Positions 27,858 to 36,849 of a stretch of 64,000 bases of DNA are shown here, one piece after another. Position 1 is the first letter of the stretch, and each line of letters opens with the position of its first letter. The position numbers and the translations under genes are program-made. The stretch spans positions 99,692-163,691 of the forward strand of contig JAUVXD010000003.1 of assembly GCA_030603805.1 (NCBI GenBank). The letters run 5' to 3'. The notes beneath the pieces were generated by a model. That model was given only the letters and a program-made list of their open reading frames with translations. It was not told the origin of the DNA and ran no database searches. Source of the DNA: Acholeplasmataceae bacterium (GTDB lineage Bacteria > Bacillota_I > Bacilli_A > Acholeplasmatales > Acholeplasmataceae).

Positions 27858-29576
27858 TTAGATAATAACGACTTTGTAATTCATAATTTTACCGTACTTT
27901 TCGTTATGATAAGTACCTGTTGCTAAAGGTTTTAGTGCTTCAAAAGTATGTCTATTTTCTGAGAATTCTTTATCGGTATAATTCTTGGTTCCTGCTACAC
28001 AGAAGACAATGTTTTCAGGTGTCACTGAGATGATCTTGTAAATGAATGAACGTAATGTATCACTATCAACTTCCTGGATTGGTTCTAGTAAATTGTTGAG
28101 TGTGGTTTCTATCTTTGCAAGTCTTGATCGCGTATCGTAGTTCGTTAAGTACTCACCTTCAAGTTTTCTGATCTCGGTTTTGTTATTGTGAAGCTGCAAG
28201 GTCAGTGATTGGTATTTGCTGTTGAAATCCTCCTGGGAAAGATTAGGATTCTTCACTTGAACATCAATTAGGTTTGATATCATTCTTTCAAGCTCATCGC
28301 CTTGTGTTTGAAGCTTTTGAATCTTGATTTCAACATCGCTAACTCGAATGGTCGACTTGATGATTTTCTGTATGTTTGGGATGATATCCTTTTCCTGTAA
28401 AAACACCTCGTTGAGCATTTTCACAGTCGCACCTTCAATCATCTCTTGGTAAGTAGCTTTAGCCTTACAGTGGGCTTTACCGTCGATGTAACCACCACAT
28501 TGTTGCATAACTCTTTGAGCTGGTGTACCGTAATTCCAATAGCGTCTTTTCAAGGTTCGTCCACATTCAGAACAAACGATAAATGCTGAGAATGGATAAG
28601 TGACATTGTATTTGGCCAGGTTCTTATCCTTACCAACTTTCACCTTGCTTCGATCCTCTCTGATCCTTTGAGCAAGGAGAAAAGTCTCTCTATCGATGAT
28701 TGCTTCGTGTGCATTCTCGGTATGATACATTGGAGCGAGTTCTTTATTCTTCACTTTCTTATGTGAAAGGTAATCAACCGTCAGTGTTTTCTGTTGAACC
28801 AAATCGCCGATGTATTTTTCGTTCTTAAGAATAACTGCGACTGTGGACATACTCCATTTGGTTGCACCAGCACCTGTAGTTGCTCCTATGGATTCCATAT
28901 GTTTAGCAATCTTCATCGGACCGATGCCACTCACATACATTTGGAAGATTTCACGGACGATTTTAGCTTCTTCAGGAACAACGATTAGGTTACCACCTCG
29001 TTTGTCTTTGGTATAACCTAAGAACCGATTGTGATTCACAATTGGAACGCTATTGTTGAAACGCTTTTGAACATTCCATTTGACGTTCTCGCTCACGTTT
29101 CTTGCTTCCTCTTGGGCGATGGATGACATGATGGTTAATAAGAAGTCCACTTTTGGATCTGAGGAGTAGATGTTTTCTTTTTCAAAGAAGATCTCAACAT
29201 TGATTGCTCTCATCTCTCTGATGTAGTTTAAGCAATCAACTGTATTTCTAGCGAATCGTGAGATTGACTTCGTCATGATCAAATCGATTTCACCACGCTT
29301 TGCAGCATCCATCATATTATTGAACTGTTTTCTGTGCTTGGTGGAAGTTCCGCTGATGCCCTCGTCTGCATAGATACCACAGAATGTCCATTCAGGGTTA
29401 TTTTGAATCCTTTCGGTGTATTCGTCGGTTTGAGCGATGTAACTCGTTTTCTGTTCCTCATTATCGGTGGACACTCGAACGTAGGCACACACGCGCTTTT
29501 TGAGGTTCTTGGGGATGGTTCCTGATAAATCGAACACAGGTTTTGGTTGTATGACTCTGACTTGTTTGTTTTGCAT
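27858..29576 (-). CDS. Large serine recombinase (phage integrase type)
   Basis: 572 residues. The catalytic serine is in YVRVSTD near residue 36; the resolvase domain continues with IYADEGISGTS and SISRFARN. The recombinase domain follows, then a zinc ribbon (CSECGRTLKRR and the paired cysteines CGGYIDGKAHC), then a coiled coil around 420-500. This is the usual LSR layout for integration and excision of prophages and conjugative elements. It stands at the left end of the phage genes, its 3' end pointing outward, so an attachment site is expected in or near 27684-27857 or beside the gene. AAGGAGG precedes its start. Confidence 0.95.
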   Translation of the reverse strand: MQNKQVRVIQPKPVFDLSGTIPKNLKKRVCAYVRVSTDNEEQKTSYIAQTDEYTERIQNNPEWTFCGIYADEGISGTSTKHRKQFNNMMDAAKRGEIDLIMTKSISRFARNTVDCLNYIREMRAINVEIFFEKENIYSSDPKVDFLLTIMSSIAQEEARNVSENVKWNVQKRFNNSVPIVNHNRFLGYTKDKRGGNLIVVPEEAKIVREIFQMYVSGIGPMKIAKHMESIGATTGAGATKWSMSTVAVILKNEKYIGDLVQQKTLTVDYLSHKKVKNKELAPMYHTENAHEAIIDRETFLLAQRIREDRSKVKVGKDKNLAKYNVTYPFSAFIVCSECGRTLKRRYWNYGTPAQRVMQQCGGYIDGKAHCKAKATYQEMIEGATVKMLNEVFLQEKDIIPNIQKIIKSTIRVSDVEIKIQKLQTQGDELERMISNLIDVQVKNPNLSQEDFNSKYQSLTLQLHNNKTEIRKLEGEYLTNYDTRSRLAKIETTLNNLLEPIQEVDSDTLRSFIYKIISVTPENIVFCVAGTKNYTDKEFSENRHTFEALKPLATGTYHNEKYGKIMNYKVVII

Positions 29577-29633
29577 TATTTTTACCTCCTTGGTTAGTAC
29601 ATATACATCACTCTAAAAGCAATGAATAGCAAG

Positions 29634-29816
29634 TCAATTCTCAACTATTTCATTGCTTTCTGATGTAATAAAGGTTATGTTGTATTGTTGTTTCAATCTG
29701 GATAGGATTTCTTTGTATTCACTTTCAGTGAGAAGCTTTTCCATATAAAGGTTAAAAGCTATCCTAACTGAGTAATCGTATTTCATTTGATCGGTAACGA
29801 TCGTAGTCTTATTCAT
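29634..29816 (-). CDS. Small SHOCT-like protein
   Basis: 60 residues from ATG 29816, which has AAAGGAT 6 nt upstream; longer readings run through the terminator and are rejected. The MEKLLTESEYKEILSRL stretch resembles the short SHOCT-type helix pair often encoded beside phage and transposon recombinases. It lies 57 nt upstream of the serine recombinase gene on the same strand, so it is probably co-transcribed with it. Function unknown. Confidence 0.75.
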   Translation of the reverse strand: MNKTTIVTDQMKYDYSVRIAFNLYMEKLLTESEYKEILSRLKQQYNITFITSESNEIVEN

Positions 29817-29840
29817 TGGTATCCTTTCTAAAGGATAAAA

Positions 29841-29870
29841 AGAAAAAAAAGGAATTGCCATAGCAATCCC
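29841..29870 (-). terminator. Minus-strand terminator
   Basis: On the minus strand GGGATTGC-TATG-GCAATTCC is followed by eight T residues. It lies after the repressor gene and before the SHOCT-recombinase unit, and downstream of the 47-nt module at 29929-29975. Confidence 0.8.
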
Positions 29871-29911
29871 TAGGGAAAGTGCGTGCCTAATGAGCACTGA
29901 GTTTGTGACGC

Positions 29912-29927
29912 TGCCTAACCTACCAAC
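29912..29927 (+). repeat. 16-bp sequence also found in the integrase gene
   Basis: TGCCTAACCTACCAAC recurs exactly at 31358-31373 inside the tyrosine recombinase gene. Chance is a real possibility for one 16-mer in 64 kb. Confidence 0.4.
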
Positions 29928-29928
29928 A

Positions 29929-29975
29929 GTAGTTTATCACTAATGAAAATTTAAAACTACATGCCAGTGGCACAA
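29929..29975 (-). promoter_or_regulatory. 47-nt module, minus-strand copy
   Basis: Reads TTGTGCCACTGGCATGTAG, then 24 nt, then CTAC on the minus strand. The same layout, with the same 24-nt gap, is at 39582-39628 on the plus strand. It contains the palindrome TGCCA-C-TGGCA. TAAACTAC at the -10-like position suggests a leftward promoter for the SHOCT-recombinase unit with an upstream activator site. Confidence 0.6.
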
Positions 29976-29989
29976 ACGTATTGTAAGGT

Positions 29990-30586
29990 TTATAAGAAGT
30001 TAGGAATATGAAAATTCTTTGAAATTGTACCTGCATGAATACCGTGTATAATAAGGTTTTCTGACTGTGCTTTTGTAAAGTTAAACATTTCATCAAGAAT
30101 AAAGAAACAACCTCCGCCATCTATGTTGTAAAATATCTTAGAGACATAGTGCCGGTTATAGTATGAAAAGAGCATCACTTGATTCTTGTGATAGGTTTGC
30201 GTACGCCAGAAGAAGTCTATTTTTTGCTCGTTATATCTCACCAGAATGACATCATCATTTTCTGCATTGATATTATAAGGTAGGACTTGCTTGAGCTCAT
30301 TATCTACCATCTCGTAGGTTCTGAATGCGAGGGTGTTATTGATTCTGTTTGAGAATGGATTACCGGTTATGTGATCAATCGAAACACCATAGAACTGAGA
30401 AAGCTTAATTAAATCGTGTATTCCAATCTCCCTGGAGCCGTTCTCGTAATTGAGATAGCCTTGGCGGGATTTTTTTATGACGCTAGCTACTTGGGTTGTT
30501 GATAAATTGTGTGAGATACGTAGACGCTTTAGATTCTCACAGATGAACAAATTATTAAAATCATCTTCGGTGTTTAATTTAACCAT
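29990..30586 (-). CDS. Phage CI-like repressor (XRE helix-turn-helix)
   Basis: 198 residues from ATG 30586, 9 nt after GAGG; an in-frame GTG at 30595 abuts that site. The N-terminal HTH reads LSTTQVASVIKKSRQGYLNYENGSREI near residue 28-55. The C-terminal 110 residues do not show a clear LexA-type S24 protease pattern. Transcribed away from the early genes, it is the likely lysogeny repressor acting on the divergent promoters in 30600-30821. Confidence 0.85.
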   Translation of the reverse strand: MVKLNTEDDFNNLFICENLKRLRISHNLSTTQVASVIKKSRQGYLNYENGSREIGIHDLIKLSQFYGVSIDHITGNPFSNRINNTLAFRTYEMVDNELKQVLPYNINAENDDVILVRYNEQKIDFFWRTQTYHKNQVMLFSYYNRHYVSKIFYNIDGGGCFFILDEMFNFTKAQSENLIIHGIHAGTISKNFHIPNFL

Positions 30587-30623
30587 GGAGGTCACCTCTT
30601 CACATTCGTATATTTTCGCAAGA

Positions 30624-30653
30624 ATGATACCACAACAAATGTTTACAAGTCAA
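30624..30653 (-). promoter_or_regulatory. Repressor promoter
   Basis: Minus strand -35 TTGACT at 30648-30653, 18-bp spacer, -10 TATCAT at 30624-30629. It serves the CI-like gene. Confidence 0.6.
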
Positions 30654-30778
30654 TGTTACTGATGACATTAACTATCAATTTAATCGTAAAAATGAGGGTT
30701 TTCTGCTATTTGAAAACTCTTTTTGTTGCTGTTGTGATTTCCCTTCTCCAAGTTATTTTTTGATAGATTGCTTTCTCA

Positions 30779-30784
30779 TATAAT
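30779..30784 (+). promoter_or_regulatory. Rightward early promoter -10 box
   Basis: TATAAT 38 nt upstream of the small XRE gene. No good -35 lies at the right distance (TTGATA at 30760-30765 leaves only 13 bp), so this promoter may need an activator. Confidence 0.45.
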
Positions 30785-30821
30785 CAAGGCACCATCGAAT
30801 TTGATGAAAGGAGGAAAGTAC

Positions 30822-31115
30822 ATGCCTGTCAACGGAACAGGGAAAGTTCAGAATCGCGACCGAGCCACACCGCTACCAAGGTTTTATCTTATTGAACACA
30901 GAAACAATCTGGGTTTATCCGTGGAGGAAGTATCCAGAATGTTAAATCTCTCTCATTATTACTATTACCAAATAGAGAGTGGCCGAAGGGGTCAGAAACT
31001 ACCGATACCACTCGTATTAGAACTCATCAGAGTCCTGCAGATCGATGCGATCAAATTTCTAGAGCTCGAGAGTGAACATGTAAAGAAACACAACGAATTC
31101 AATCGGATGAAGTAA
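30822..31115 (+). CDS. Small XRE-type DNA-binding protein (Cro-like position)
   Basis: 97 residues from ATG 30822 with AAAGGAGG 7 nt upstream; the longer frame starts at the promoter and is rejected. The HTH reads LSVEEVSRMLNLSHYYYYQIESGRR near residue 27-52. Divergent from the CI-like repressor and first rightward gene, the place of a Cro-type regulator. Confidence 0.85.
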   Translation: MPVNGTGKVQNRDRATPLPRFYLIEHRNNLGLSVEEVSRMLNLSHYYYYQIESGRRGQKLPIPLVLELIRVLQIDAIKFLELESEHVKKHNEFNRMK

Positions 31116-31156
31116 AAAAAGACGCCAAGCTTGTATTTGGGGTACAAACCTGGCCA

Positions 31157-31180
31157 GTAGAAAAGCGACCGCCCTTCTAC
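31157..31180. repeat. Inverted repeat before the integrase gene
   Basis: GTAGAA, 12 nt, TTCTAC. It lies in the 118-nt gap between the XRE gene and the tyrosine recombinase. It could be a recombinase core site or a chance repeat. Confidence 0.3.
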
Positions 31181-31233
31181 AATTCCGATTATACAACTCA
31201 TTACTAAAATAACAAACCATTGAAAGGATAAAA

Positions 31234-32154
31234 ATGGACGACAAGGGCTTTTTTCGAGAGATTATCGATATTTATATCCAAAGATTCGATATCAAAGAAA
31301 ACACCAAGCGTTCCTACGGGAAGATGCTTGCCCAGTTCGCTGAGTTCGTTGATGGCTTGCCTAACCTACCAACCAGGCAAGATGTCATGGCTTATCGTGA
31401 ACAACTAAAGTCCAGGCTAAGAGCTGCATCCGTTCAAAAACACATTGTAGTCATAAGGGGATTTTATCGATGGTACTACATTGAAGGATTTGGACCCAAT
31501 GCAGCTGAAGGTGTAAAAGGTATGAAGATTGAATCCGACTTTAAGAGAGAATCATTATCTCTTGAAGCGGCTATTAAACTATTAAACAGAGCTAAACGCT
31601 ATGCGAGTAAGAGCATCATTGGAAAAAGAGATCATGCTCTGATCGCACTATTATTAACAACCGGATTAAGAACGATTGAAGTGGAAAGAGCAGATGTGGA
31701 TGATATCAGCTTCGTGGATGAAACCAAGGTGTTATACATCATGGGTAAAGGTCACGATGAGAAGGATGCGTATGTCAAACTCTCTCCAGAAGTGTATGGC
31801 TTGATTGAGGAATATTTGATCGAGCGACAAGATGAATATAAACCACTCTTCATTAATCATACGAAACCCTACCAGGGAACAAGACTAAGAACACGAATGA
31901 TTAGTATGGTGGTTAAAGAAATGCTCAGAGATATCGGGATCGATGATCCCAAGTATTCTGCCCATAGCCTTAGGCATACAGCAGCTTCTTTAGCGCTGGA
32001 TTTGGGTGGAGATTTAGATGCAGCACAGCAATTAATGCGCCATAAAGACATATCTACCACGAAGATTTATGCTCACCGATTGAGCAAAGCAAAGAATCAT
32101 CTTGAGTGGCAGATAAGCACAGCACTATTCCAAACTACCAAAAAGAAAAAGTGA
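31234..32154 (+). CDS. Tyrosine recombinase/integrase
   Basis: 306 residues of XerC/D type with a core-binding N-terminal domain (about 1-90) and a catalytic domain carrying all expected residues: Arg in TTGLRTIE, His and Arg in HSLRHTAAS, His in MRHKDIS and the nucleophile Tyr in KIYAH. It catalyses site-specific strand exchange. It is a second recombinase in the same element as the serine recombinase. AAAGGAT precedes the start. Confidence 0.92.
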   Translation: MDDKGFFREIIDIYIQRFDIKENTKRSYGKMLAQFAEFVDGLPNLPTRQDVMAYREQLKSRLRAASVQKHIVVIRGFYRWYYIEGFGPNAAEGVKGMKIESDFKRESLSLEAAIKLLNRAKRYASKSIIGKRDHALIALLLTTGLRTIEVERADVDDISFVDETKVLYIMGKGHDEKDAYVKLSPEVYGLIEEYLIERQDEYKPLFINHTKPYQGTRLRTRMISMVVKEMLRDIGIDDPKYSAHSLRHTAASLALDLGGDLDAAQQLMRHKDISTTKIYAHRLSKAKNHLEWQISTALFQTTKKKK

Positions 32155-32165
32155 AGGGAAAACCT

Positions 32166-32909
32166 ATGATTAGAGAGTTTGAACACAATGCCTATGGCAA
32201 AGTTCGTGCCACGATAGTGGATGATGAACCTTGCTTCAACCTGAAGGATCTCTGTCGCATGTTTGAGATTAAAAGCGTATCAGAAGTCCGGACCAAATTG
32301 AACGACACCAGTATAAAACTTGTGAGCGTTCCCCACGATAAAACACATCAAAATATGTTCTTTGTTACCGCAGATCACCTATCCACCATATTCTTCCAAT
32401 CCAAGCGCAAAGACGCAGAAGTGATTGGTGATTGGTTGTATCGAACTGTATTACCTCAGCTCATCCGTTATGGCATCTATCAGATAGAGGATTTTGAGAA
32501 TCCAGATAAGGTAATCGAGTTCCTGGATGAGTTTCAAGAATTGAAAGTAAGAGCAAACGTCCTAGAGACCACACTCAAAATGAATACTCCAAAGATTAAA
32601 GCTATTGATAACTTATTAGGCACGACGAGTTGTGTGGATCTAGATATGGTTCATGAAGTGATTCGCTTCAAAAATATCGGTCGTGACGTCCTACTAAAGA
32701 TTCTAAGAACTGCACATGTTTTAGATGAGCAGAACATACCGTTTCAAGACTTTTGTGATAAGAAGTATTTCAGAGTTGTTGAAGCAAAAGTGGTATCGGG
32801 TGGAACTGTTATCAAATCAACCAAAACATACGTCTATAAAGGCGGAATTACATTCATCGAAAGGATCCTAAAAGAATACGATGGAAACAAACAACGGAAA
32901 GAAAAATGA
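32166..32909 (+). CDS. BRO/KilA-C phage antirepressor
   Basis: 247 residues from ATG 32166 (AAGGGA upstream; the longer frame overlaps the integrase gene). The N-terminal BRO domain runs about 1-100 (FNLKDLCRMFEIKSVSEV, FQSKRKDAEVIGDWLY) and the C-terminal KilA-C-type DNA-binding domain about 140-245. It probably antagonises the CI-like repressor or binds DNA during early lytic growth. Confidence 0.9.
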   Translation: MIREFEHNAYGKVRATIVDDEPCFNLKDLCRMFEIKSVSEVRTKLNDTSIKLVSVPHDKTHQNMFFVTADHLSTIFFQSKRKDAEVIGDWLYRTVLPQLIRYGIYQIEDFENPDKVIEFLDEFQELKVRANVLETTLKMNTPKIKAIDNLLGTTSCVDLDMVHEVIRFKNIGRDVLLKILRTAHVLDEQNIPFQDFCDKKYFRVVEAKVVSGGTVIKSTKTYVYKGGITFIERILKEYDGNKQRKEK

Positions 32910-33072
32910 GAATGTCTATAGCGTAAATGAGCTTCAAGAGATACTTCAGGTCAAGAGACCGACACTTTTAAAGTATATCAAGACCAAGAAAATCAAAGCT
33001 TTCAAGGTTGGGAACCAATGGCGAGTGACTCAAGAACACTTAGATGAATTCATACAGCGCAACATGAAGTAA
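32881..33072 (+). CDS. Excisionase-type winged-helix protein
   Basis: 63 residues. The HTH-17 pattern is YSVNELQEILQVKRPTLLKYIKTKKIKAFKVGNQWRV (residues about 13-50). It overlaps the antirepressor by 29 nt. Partner for the tyrosine integrase, as a recombination directionality factor, is the most likely role; a small transcription regulator is the alternative. Confidence 0.82.
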   Translation: METNNGKKNENVYSVNELQEILQVKRPTLLKYIKTKKIKAFKVGNQWRVTQEHLDEFIQRNMK

Positions 33073-33111
33073 GGACAACTGTCAGCTGCTTCACACTTAC
33101 CGATAATGCTT

Positions 33112-33189
33112 GTGAACAGTAATGTGAACAACACAACAAGATACTGCGAACAGTGTATCAAGTATGCGTGAAGTGGCTTACAAGTGTCA
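33112..33189 (+). repeat. Array 1: seven 11-bp iterons
   Basis: Units start at 33112 (12 bp), 33124, 33135, 33146, 33157, 33168 and 33179, each carrying GAACA, CAAGA/T or GAAGT at positions 3-7. The 27 bp at 33098-33124 match 39451-39477 with one mismatch. The even 11-bp period places each site on nearly the same DNA face. It lies between the excisionase and replication-type genes. Confidence 0.85.
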
Positions 33190-33199
33190 TTTAGTAAAA

Positions 33200-33219
33200 G
33201 CCCTTATTGGGCGGTTTTT
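33200..33219 (+). terminator. Weak hairpin after array 1
   Basis: GCCC-TTATT-GGGC followed by GGTTTTT. Short stem; it may be a weak terminator or attenuator before the replication-type gene. Confidence 0.4.
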
Positions 33220-33246
33220 AACTATACCTAGGGAAAGGAATAACTT

Positions 33247-34161
33247 ATGGCACGACCATTCAAACAAGGCTTACAATACTTTCCTCTTGACGTGAATATT
33301 TTTGAAGATGAAAAGATACAGGATCTCAATCTCGCATTTGGTTATTTAGGTGAAATCATCTATATTAGGTTGCTCTCGATGATTTACGCTAATGGATATT
33401 ATTTGGAAAAATCCATCCCTTCATTAGCCAGGACACTTATGAAGAGTATAGGAGCTAACTGGACTCCTAACCCAATCGACATCGAAGAGATAATTGTCTA
33501 TTGTGGGAAAGTAGGTTTATTTAATTATGATCTATTAAAAGAAGATGTGATCACATCAAAATCGATTCAAAAACAGTTTATTCTATCTACCAGAAGAAGA
33601 AAGAATACCGGCCAAGATAAATATTGGTTACTCGATGAAAATACGATGTTGGAACTCAGTATTTTTAACAAAACATCAAAAAACATTAATGTAGACAATA
33701 ATGAGGTTATTGATAACACAAACGGCATTATTGGTAGCAATAATCAAGTTAATGCAGACAATAACCGAGTTAATGTCGACAAAAGTACACAAAAAGAAAA
33801 AGAAAAGAAAAAAGAAAGAAGAATTGATAAAAAGGATAAAGAAGATAAAGGGCCGTACGGCCTCCCTAAATTACATTTTATAACCAATTCTTTAATCAAA
33901 AACAAATACATCGATGAGTCATCACTAGATATCATTAAATACAACATATTATTTGAAGACCTTATCCATGGGCATGGATTTGAGGATGTCTTATCGGCAG
34001 TTAATTATGTGGTTAAGTATTCTAAGAACCCTAATCCACCGATTGAGGATAAGTTCGCATTCATGAGGGAATCAGTTCAAACAAACTTAAAGCAATTTGA
34101 ACACAGGAGGAAAATAACCAATGAATCGTTCGAATCGTGGATTAAACGAACCCTTCTATAA
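33247..34161 (+). CDS. Replication-type protein with Lin1244/Lin1753-like N-terminus
   Basis: 304 residues. The first 110 (FPLDVNIFEDEKIQDLNLAFGYLGEIIYIRLL) match the winged-helix domain common at the start of Firmicute phage replication proteins. A low-complexity Asn then Lys/Glu linker covers about 145-200. A C-terminal 80-residue helical part may be DnaD-like. It likely helps open the phage origin or load the helicase. Iteron array 1 lies directly upstream. GGGAAAGG is the ribosome binding site. Confidence 0.72.
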   Translation: MARPFKQGLQYFPLDVNIFEDEKIQDLNLAFGYLGEIIYIRLLSMIYANGYYLEKSIPSLARTLMKSIGANWTPNPIDIEEIIVYCGKVGLFNYDLLKEDVITSKSIQKQFILSTRRRKNTGQDKYWLLDENTMLELSIFNKTSKNINVDNNEVIDNTNGIIGSNNQVNADNNRVNVDKSTQKEKEKKKERRIDKKDKEDKGPYGLPKLHFITNSLIKNKYIDESSLDIIKYNILFEDLIHGHGFEDVLSAVNYVVKYSKNPNPPIEDKFAFMRESVQTNLKQFEHRRKITNESFESWIKRTLL

Positions 34162-34546
34162 ATGGATTGATGATGTTAGAAGAGCTATGAGAAAAGAAAA
34201 AGAACTCCAAGAAAAACTAGAGTTCTATAATATGAAGCTCATCGGATACAAAGGGGTATCTTATGATCGGATTGGCTCCGTTGGTTCACGTTCATCTGGT
34301 GATAGTGAGTTGTTGTATTGGTTGGATAAGATAGTGTACATAGAAAAAAATATAGAAAATAATCAAAAATTACTAAAACGTGCTAAAGATTTCTATAATT
34401 CACTTGATCATATAAATAGGTTGACATTCCTATTTTTGCTACATGAAACACGAATTATTGATTTTATGCACCTTATCAACATGTCTCGAAGTAGAGTGTA
34501 TAAAATTATAGATGATATCTCAATAAAATGGAAAAACTATGAATAG
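34121..34546 (+). CDS. ArpU/sigma-region-4-like phage transcription regulator
   Basis: 141 residues with AGGAGG 9 nt upstream, overlapping the previous gene by 41 nt. The N-terminal half is charged and helical. The C-terminal LFLLHETRIIDFMHLINMSRSRVYKIIDDISIKW looks like a sigma-4-type HTH, as in late-gene activators of Firmicute phages. It is a candidate activator for the 47-nt modules or the repeated motif at 41492 and 45986. Confidence 0.65.
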   Translation: MNRSNRGLNEPFYKWIDDVRRAMRKEKELQEKLEFYNMKLIGYKGVSYDRIGSVGSRSSGDSELLYWLDKIVYIEKNIENNQKLLKRAKDFYNSLDHINRLTFLFLLHETRIIDFMHLINMSRSRVYKIIDDISIKWKNYE

Positions 34547-34600
34547 AAAAAGGATATAAACAGATTATCAGATCTGTAAATTTTTGCCTAGATTATAAGA

Positions 34601-34629
34601 TTGACAAATCCATATGATACAAGTATAAT
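34601..34629 (+). promoter_or_regulatory. Consensus promoter of the restriction-modification cassette
   Basis: TTGACA at 34601-34606, exactly 17 bp, TATAAT at 34624-34629: a perfect match to the housekeeping consensus, unlike the phage promoters around it. An inverted repeat CAGAT-n6-ATCTG lies at 34561-34576. It suggests constitutive expression of the defence genes in the lysogen. Confidence 0.88.
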
Positions 34630-34669
34630 TGGTATGAAGAGAGTTCTGAATAATTAGGAGGATAAGAAT

Positions 34670-36838
34670 ATGAGTAACCTGTTTTCGATGAAGAAAATGG
34701 AGTTTGATTTACTTTTTAAGGGTAAGAAAGACTTCACGGCTATTATACCAGTACATCTTACTACTGGAAAATCGTATAAGATTGCAAATGCAAAAAATGA
34801 ACCCAACGAAGAGTATTATAAATGGCAATTTATTTATTCACTTATACACTCAGGGATGTTTAATAGAGATTTTATAGGTTCAGAGGTTCAATTTCCAAAG
34901 GGGAACAAAGAATCGAAGCCTATCAAAATGGATGCTGCTATTTTTGATTCAACGGACTGGTTTATTAAGTACAAAGCGTGGCATGAAAATCAAGACCAAA
35001 CAGCACTTGACTGGTTAAGAAAACATTTGATTGCAGTTATTGAATTCAAGAACGAAAATAGTAAAAATGTTGAAACTGTTTATAATGTCCAATTAAAACC
35101 AGCGCTAAAAGAAGTAGAAAATGATTTTGCAGTGGGCTTCCTTTATGATGCAGAAAAACTCTTTCTGTTTAAAAAAATAAACAATTACTATTTACGTTTT
35201 GATGATTCACTAAACGTAAAAGGAGATGAATCAACTACAAAGGATTTATCCCTTGATATACCTGACGGTTATTACAAAATACCGTCTTTTGAGCACATTA
35301 TCAAAAGAATTGGTAATTTACAGATTGATGTTGCCCATAGAACCATTGATGATTTGGAGATTATTACTGGTAGTTACAGCAAACAACTATCGGAAGGTAT
35401 CTCTAACATATTAAAAGTAATGGATAGTGTCAGCATGAAGAATCAACGGGGATACGAGATTCTTATTCAGACAATGGCATTAAAGATATTTGATGAAAAA
35501 CGCAACGCTGAAAAAAAGGCGAAGTATCTAGAATTTTACGAAACACAAGAAGAAAAGGATAAGTTTGATTTACTTTTTTACATTACAAATAAAGAAAAAA
35601 ATTTTGTGTCGCTTAACGATGATACTATACAAGATTTTATAGGAAGAATGAGAAAGTTATATAATGAAGCTTCTGAAAAATATCATTATATACTAAAAAA
35701 AATGGATTCTGAAACGATAGTTTGGGAAAAAGAAGAGCATATTAAAATTATTAGTTCAATTGTTGATCAATTTCAAAATTATTCTTTCATTAAATCAGAG
35801 AAAAGTGATTTATATCAAATAGTATTTTTCAAGTTTGCCAGTGAGTTCTCTAAGGCGGACAAAGGACAGTTTCTCACACCTCTCCCTATCATAGACTTTC
35901 TTGTTCAAATCATTAATCCGAGAAACTATGATAGAATAATTGATCCAACATCAGGGATTGCGGATTTCTTAAGTGTTTCATATGTCAACTCTAAGAGTAC
36001 TCTTGATGATGGAAATTTCTATGGTTGCGATAATGATGAAAATATGATTATGTTAGCACAATTAAACATGTTACTGAATGGTGATGGAAATGCTGTATTA
36101 AAATATAAACCTAATTGGGGTTCTATTACATGGAAATTTGATGATAGAAATGAACTAGTCAATCTTATACCCTCAATTCACAAAAATGGAAATTGGGATC
36201 AATGGAAAGATCAAACAAAATTGAAAAAATTTGATATTGTCCTGACTAATCCACCATTCGGAGAAGATAGAAAGATTGAAGCTAATACTGCAAAAGACAA
36301 AGAATTGCTTGAGATGTATGAACTTTGGAATATCTCTAGATGCGGCAATTGGATAGACCCAGGAATAATATTTTTAGAAAATGCATACAGAATTTTGGAC
36401 ACCAATGGAAGGATAGGTATTGTATTATCTAATTCAATTGCATCGATTGATAGATGGGAAAAAACTCGCGAATGGCTGCTAAAAAACATGCGAATTGTAG
36501 CGCTATTTGATTTGCCATCAAATATATTTGCAGATACTGGTGTAAATACTACTATAATTGTTGCATATAAACCAGACAAAAAAGATTTGTCAAAACTGCA
36601 GAAGCTGAATTACGATGTATTTACAAGGAAAATTGAAAAAATAGGTTATGAAGTTCGTACAAACAAACGCGTTAAATACTACAATCCAATTTATAAAATA
36701 AATGATAAGACTTTTGATGTTGAAATTGATAATGATGGAAATCCAGTGTTAGATGAAGAGTTTACCACAATTGTTAGAGAGTTTAGAGATTGGTGTAAAG
36801 CACAAGAACAACCGTTGTATGATATTTTTGCAAAGTAG
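34670..36838 (+). CDS. Fused nuclease-adenine methyltransferase (BcgI-like RM subunit)
   Basis: 722 residues. The N-terminal 170 resemble a type I HsdR-N/PD-(D/E)XK nuclease: D88 in MDAAIF, E125-x-K127 in VIEFKNEN and Q141. The C-terminal 350 form an N6-adenine methyltransferase with GQFLTP (399-404), AdoMet motif DPTSGIADF (425-433) and catalytic NPPF (527-530). The nuclease-plus-methylase chain with a separate specificity gene is the layout of type IIB/BcgI-like systems; no HsdR helicase is present. AGGAGG precedes the start. It is the first gene of a three-gene cassette. Confidence 0.88.
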   Translation: MSNLFSMKKMEFDLLFKGKKDFTAIIPVHLTTGKSYKIANAKNEPNEEYYKWQFIYSLIHSGMFNRDFIGSEVQFPKGNKESKPIKMDAAIFDSTDWFIKYKAWHENQDQTALDWLRKHLIAVIEFKNENSKNVETVYNVQLKPALKEVENDFAVGFLYDAEKLFLFKKINNYYLRFDDSLNVKGDESTTKDLSLDIPDGYYKIPSFEHIIKRIGNLQIDVAHRTIDDLEIITGSYSKQLSEGISNILKVMDSVSMKNQRGYEILIQTMALKIFDEKRNAEKKAKYLEFYETQEEKDKFDLLFYITNKEKNFVSLNDDTIQDFIGRMRKLYNEASEKYHYILKKMDSETIVWEKEEHIKIISSIVDQFQNYSFIKSEKSDLYQIVFFKFASEFSKADKGQFLTPLPIIDFLVQIINPRNYDRIIDPTSGIADFLSVSYVNSKSTLDDGNFYGCDNDENMIMLAQLNMLLNGDGNAVLKYKPNWGSITWKFDDRNELVNLIPSIHKNGNWDQWKDQTKLKKFDIVLTNPPFGEDRKIEANTAKDKELLEMYELWNISRCGNWIDPGIIFLENAYRILDTNGRIGIVLSNSIASIDRWEKTREWLLKNMRIVALFDLPSNIFADTGVNTTIIVAYKPDKKDLSKLQKLNYDVFTRKIEKIGYEVRTNKRVKYYNPIYKINDKTFDVEIDNDGNPVLDEEFTTIVREFRDWCKAQEQPLYDIFAK

Positions 36839-36849
36839 GTGGTTATTAA

